A stretch of 64,000 nt of DNA from Nageia nagi (Eukaryota; Pinophyta), in contig JBITNC010000001.1 of assembly GCA_050084985.1 (NCBI GenBank), forward strand, positions 131,316,001-131,380,000, given 5' to 3'. The notes under the pieces are model-generated. The model saw only the letters and a list, made by a program, of their open reading frames with translations, was not told where the DNA came from and did not search any database. This document shows positions 61,109 to 64,000 of this stretch, in pieces. Position 1 is the first letter of the stretch. Every line of letters begins with the position of its first letter. Position numbers and translations under genes: made by a program.

Positions 61109-61318
61109 TCACCTATTTGATATGGTCAAGATCTCTTTTTTGGATTTTATTTGAGCATTAGTTGAGGTGGGCCAAGGTATTTCTATGATGAATGGATTAC
61201 CTCTTGGTGTGACCTTAGTTTGTACTACTAGGAAATTAGTAGAAAATATCCATGAGCCTACATTTACTATTACATCTTCAAGTATTAAGAGATGTTCCAA
61301 TGTAGAACCATCCACCAT
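61109..61318 (-). pseudogene. Ty3/gypsy aspartic protease region remnant
   Basis: Minus-strand frame with LEDVIVNVGSWIFSTNFLVV, then RGNPFIIEIPWPTSTNAQI and EILTISN. This fits the C-terminal half of the protease in Athila/Tat-type gypsy elements (VEDVLVKVxxFxFPVDFVVL...PxILGRPFLATxxAxI...LTxRN), with the ILGRPF block changed to IIEIPW. The catalytic DSG part upstream is not readable. Confidence 0.6.
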
Positions 61319-61978
61319 TCAAAGAGTGATCTAGGTTTCTTCCATATGGTGTTTCTTCAATTATTACATCATGGCTATAGTCATCATATTTATAGCAGCA
61401 TACAAGTTAATGAGTGTTGTATCAACCTAATACCCCTCAACCTTGAAATTTATTATTTAATTATTAGAATCTTCATATTTAGGAAATTTTACCAAATTAG
61501 TGCTAGCAATAGTCTACTTAAATGGAGAATGTGTAGTAGAATATGGTTTATTCCTTTGGTATTTATATACTTATATCCTCACCTAATCTATGTTCAATGG
61601 TAATTGGTAGAAGGACTTGATAAATCAATCAAGAGTTTCTATTTTGTAGATCTTCACTAGGGGGTTGTATTACTATTATTCTTATTAAATGATTCATGGT
61701 ATTGTATGGGGTGGGTATAGTTGGAGATGGCATCATGGATGTTGGTCGATCAAAAAAACCTAAAATGGTTTGAGGTGCTAGTAGAAAATTGGGGTAGACC
61801 CTTCACTACCTAGAATTCATATGGTTTGTTGATTCTAATTTTGAGAAAGAAAAGAGGGATTTGAATTAAGTAAGGGATGGATAAAGTGTATACATAGAAG
61901 AATGAAAAGAGTTCTTATCATCTTGAAGAAAATATCATGGTGCTCCTTCACCATCATCTTGATGTTTAGAAGCATTGG

Positions 61979-62017
61979 ACAATCTTTGACTTCATGGTAC
62001 TCCTTGCAAATTAAACA
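61979..62017 (-). pseudogene. Gag zinc-knuckle remnant of the same gypsy element
   Basis: CLICKEYHEVKDC on the minus strand, a CX2CX3HX4C motif one residue shorter than the usual knuckle, about 660 bp upstream of the protease piece in the same orientation. The order gag then protease is as expected. Confidence 0.45.
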
Positions 62018-62584
62018 TACATGTTGATATTATCCTAAGGGATTTTGATCAATGGAGGTGGTCGTAGATTTTTCAAAAGGCTTCACTTTATTTTGTAAGA
62101 CATCCATTATCTTTCCAAGGGTATTTATCATATCAATATGCATGTCCTTGATTAGTATTTCAATGTTCACTCTTATTTCCAATCTATTCTTGTTCCCAAA
62201 CCTCAATAAATTGATTTTCTCTTCCTATATAATTGGAATGATTGTAAGAGATAAAGAATTGGTTCATTTTTCCTTGTGGTTGTGCTTTTGAGTCTATGAT
62301 ATGTGATGAGACTCGAAATGGTCTCATTTTTGATGCATTTATTTAATGTGTTAAGGACATTTGGAACACTAATATGACTTGAATGATATTACCAATTGTT
62401 ATAAACTATCTAATTTAATGTTGAATGCATATTTGTTTGATCTTTCATTTATTAATGTTATTTGTAATTTTGATGCATGAAAAATTACTGTTTATGTTTG
62501 AATAATGTTTGTTAAGCACATATTTTGAATTCTCATAAGAATGATGGCTGCAAGTATCAAGTTTCTAGCTCTAGAGTAATCTAA

Positions 62585-63055
62585 TTGAGAGCTCCAGAAA
62601 ATGACATAAGTCTAGCTCCAAAAATTGACTTAAGTTTAGTGCCAGAAAGCAACTTAAGACTGGCTCTAGAAATAGACTTAAGTCTAGCACTAGAAAGAAA
62701 CTTAATACTGGCTCTAGAAACCAACTTAAGTCTAGTACCAGAAAGCAACTTAAGACTGGCTCCAGAAACTGATTTCAGTCTAGCACCAAAAAGCAACTTT
62801 AGTCTAGCACCAGAAAGTGACTTTAGTCTAGCTCCAGAAACTGACTTAAGTCTAGCACCAAAAATTGACTTAAGTTTGGCTCTAGAAATCAACTTAAGTC
62901 TAGCACTAGAAAGTGACTTCAGTCTAGCACCAGAAACTAACTTAAGTCTGGCTCCAAAAATTAACTTAAGTCTAGCACTAGAAACTGACTTAAGTCCAAC
63001 ACTAGAAAGCAACTTAAGTTTGGCTCCAGAAATTGTTTATAGGCTCAGTTCTAGA
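62585..63055. repeat. 24-bp minisatellite
   Basis: About 19 units of a 24-bp repeat (consensus near AGTCTAGCACCAGAAACTGA plus CTTA). Because 24 is a multiple of three, it stays open on both strands: an 8-residue SLAPETDL-type repeat on plus and an ARLKSVSG-type repeat on minus. No start context or flanking coding supports a protein. It lies within the putative LTR of element F. Confidence 0.9.
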
Positions 63056-63059
63056 AACC

Positions 63060-63180
63060 ATGGCTCCAAAAAAGTTCCTAAAATGTAGCTCCAAAAAGGT
63101 TCCTAAAATGTAGCTCCAGAAAGGTTCCTGAAATATAGCTCCAAAAAGGCTCCTAAATTATAGCTCAAGAAATATAGAAG
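63060..63180. repeat. 25-bp tandem repeat following the minisatellite
   Basis: TAGCTCCAAAAAGGTTCCTA plus about five bases, repeated four to five times. The unit shares the GCTCCAGAAA core of the 24-bp repeat but has a period of 25, so it cannot keep a reading frame. Confidence 0.85.
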
Positions 63181-63908
63181 AATCAGATGCACAAAGCTAA
63201 GATGATAGCTACATCAAAGATAGAGAAGAACATGGATCAGTTAGAGAAACTAGAGGAGCCAAAGAAGAATTCAAGTAGACTTATTCCAATTTGGAACTAG
63301 TCTTAAGGACAAAGTAACTAATTCTATTTTAGACTTGATCTTTACATAATTATCTCCAGAATATTAGCAAACAGCATAGGATAAGAAGGATTGTATTACC
63401 CAAATGAATAGGTCAAGTAGTATATATTTAGAATGATTAGTTAAAAAGCATTAATGAGCCTATTAGAATAAATAGAGACTTGGTGACAGAATAAAGAGGG
63501 GGGGAGGAAGGACTAGCTTTTGTAATCAAATTACACCAGTTTGTTTGGAAAAGCAATAAAAAGGTGTGACAATTCTTTAACATTGTGTTTAATTATGAGT
63601 CTCTATTGGGAAGAGGGGGCCCACTCCTACTGGTAGAGGTCTCTTATTTATTTCATGTCAATTTCTAGTTTTCTGCAAAGTATTTGATAGCAACTTAGTG
63701 TGTGTGTTTTCTCCATTTCCTTCAGTTTACTGCAACTTTATCTTTCTAGTTTAAGTCCTGCAAGTCTGAATTTAGCATTATTGTATGATTGAAATTTGAA
63801 TTTTCCAAGTAGAAAAAGGGATAAAATAGAGTCTTCAACTGCATATAGCCTTGTACACCAACTCAGGATTGACAAAAATTAAATGATGAATTGATGCCTC
63901 ACCATTTT

Positions 63909-63925
63909 TGGCACCATTTCTGGGG
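63909..63925 (+). other. Element F primer binding site candidate
   Basis: TGGCACCATTTCTGGGG, a diverged form of the TGGCGCCGTTGCCGGGG sequence known next to Athila/Tat LTRs. Confidence 0.5.
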
Positions 63926-64000
63926 AAGGTGTTAGTTAGGACTAGTGATAACAATTCTTGTAGTAGGACTCCTACTAGTACCATATTAAAAATTATGTGC

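Larger units (their letters stand above)
62302..64000 (+). mobile_element. Element F: 5' end of a gypsy element (LTR and PBS), cut by the window end
   Basis: A PBS-like TGGCACCATTTCTGGGG at 63909-63925 resembles the TGGCGCCGTTGCCGGGGA signature that follows the 5' LTR of plant Athila/Tat-type gypsy elements. The preceding LTR would end at CCTCA (63901) and may start at TGTGATGAGACTC (62302), giving about 1.6 kb. The LTR start is a guess from the TG and from the change of sequence character. The coding part would lie beyond 64000. It sits beside the gag knuckle of the minus-strand gypsy remnant and may have been inserted into it. Confidence 0.5.

Noticed and set aside
62581-63088. Two long overlapping open frames (143 codons minus, 167 codons plus) of repeated octapeptides
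   Set aside because: They arise because the 24-bp tandem repeat lacks stops in a multiple-of-three period. Both strands are equally open and the flanks are noncoding, so I do not call a gene.

Overview
The window looks like intergenic DNA from a large, AT-rich seed-plant genome. I found no intact host gene. It is built from decayed PPR-DYW (organelle RNA-editing factor) pseudogenes, LTR retrotransposons of several lineages, a LINE remnant and a few host-gene fragments. The style of the PPR motifs (VSWN...GYAQNG with a DYW tail), their number, and the old nested retroelements suggest a gymnosperm, perhaps a conifer. That is inference; the sequence does not name the species.

Layout. 1-9.5 kb: several minus-strand PPR-PLS-DYW pseudogene copies, three of them with recognisable DYW C-termini (about 105, 5601 and 8282). 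9.48-13.34 kb: element A, a 3.86 kb LTR element with perfect ATGTA target-site duplications and no gag-pol, carrying a fragment of a DFR/ANR-like reductase gene. 13.35-14.3 kb: more PPR debris. 15.0-15.3 kb: a spliced-type fragment of a P-type Ca2+-ATPase gene. 15.5-18.1 kb: a foldback element, a LINE zf-RVT/RNase H remnant and a Ty3/gypsy RT remnant. 21.06-22.85 kb: element D, a plus-strand copia LTR with its PBS and leader only. 22.9-33.5 kb: element E, a decayed chromodomain Ty3/gypsy element. 36.0-38.5 kb: gypsy gag debris with a candidate LTR. 38.79-55.55 kb: element B, a full-length Ty1/copia element whose 5' LTR is split by element C of the same family. 55.6-62.3 kb: mostly unassigned, with gag and protease remnants of a gypsy element. 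62.3-64 kb: the LTR and PBS of another gypsy element (F), with a 24-bp minisatellite inside it.

How the parts work together. A, B and C share LTRs, a Met-tRNA-type PBS (TGGTATCAGAGC), an AAGGGGGAG polypurine tract, the 3' noncoding region and the gag-proximal leader. Between the PBS and the shared leader each carries a variable cargo segment: a DFR/ANR-like exon in A and PPR fragments in B and C, all in the sense orientation of the element. A has lost its whole coding region, yet its LTRs are the most alike of the three (3 differences in 489 by eye, against 9/459 in C and 12/491 in B). So a coding-less, gene-carrying derivative was the last to move here, using proteins from other copies. This gene-capturing family is the most interesting system in the window.
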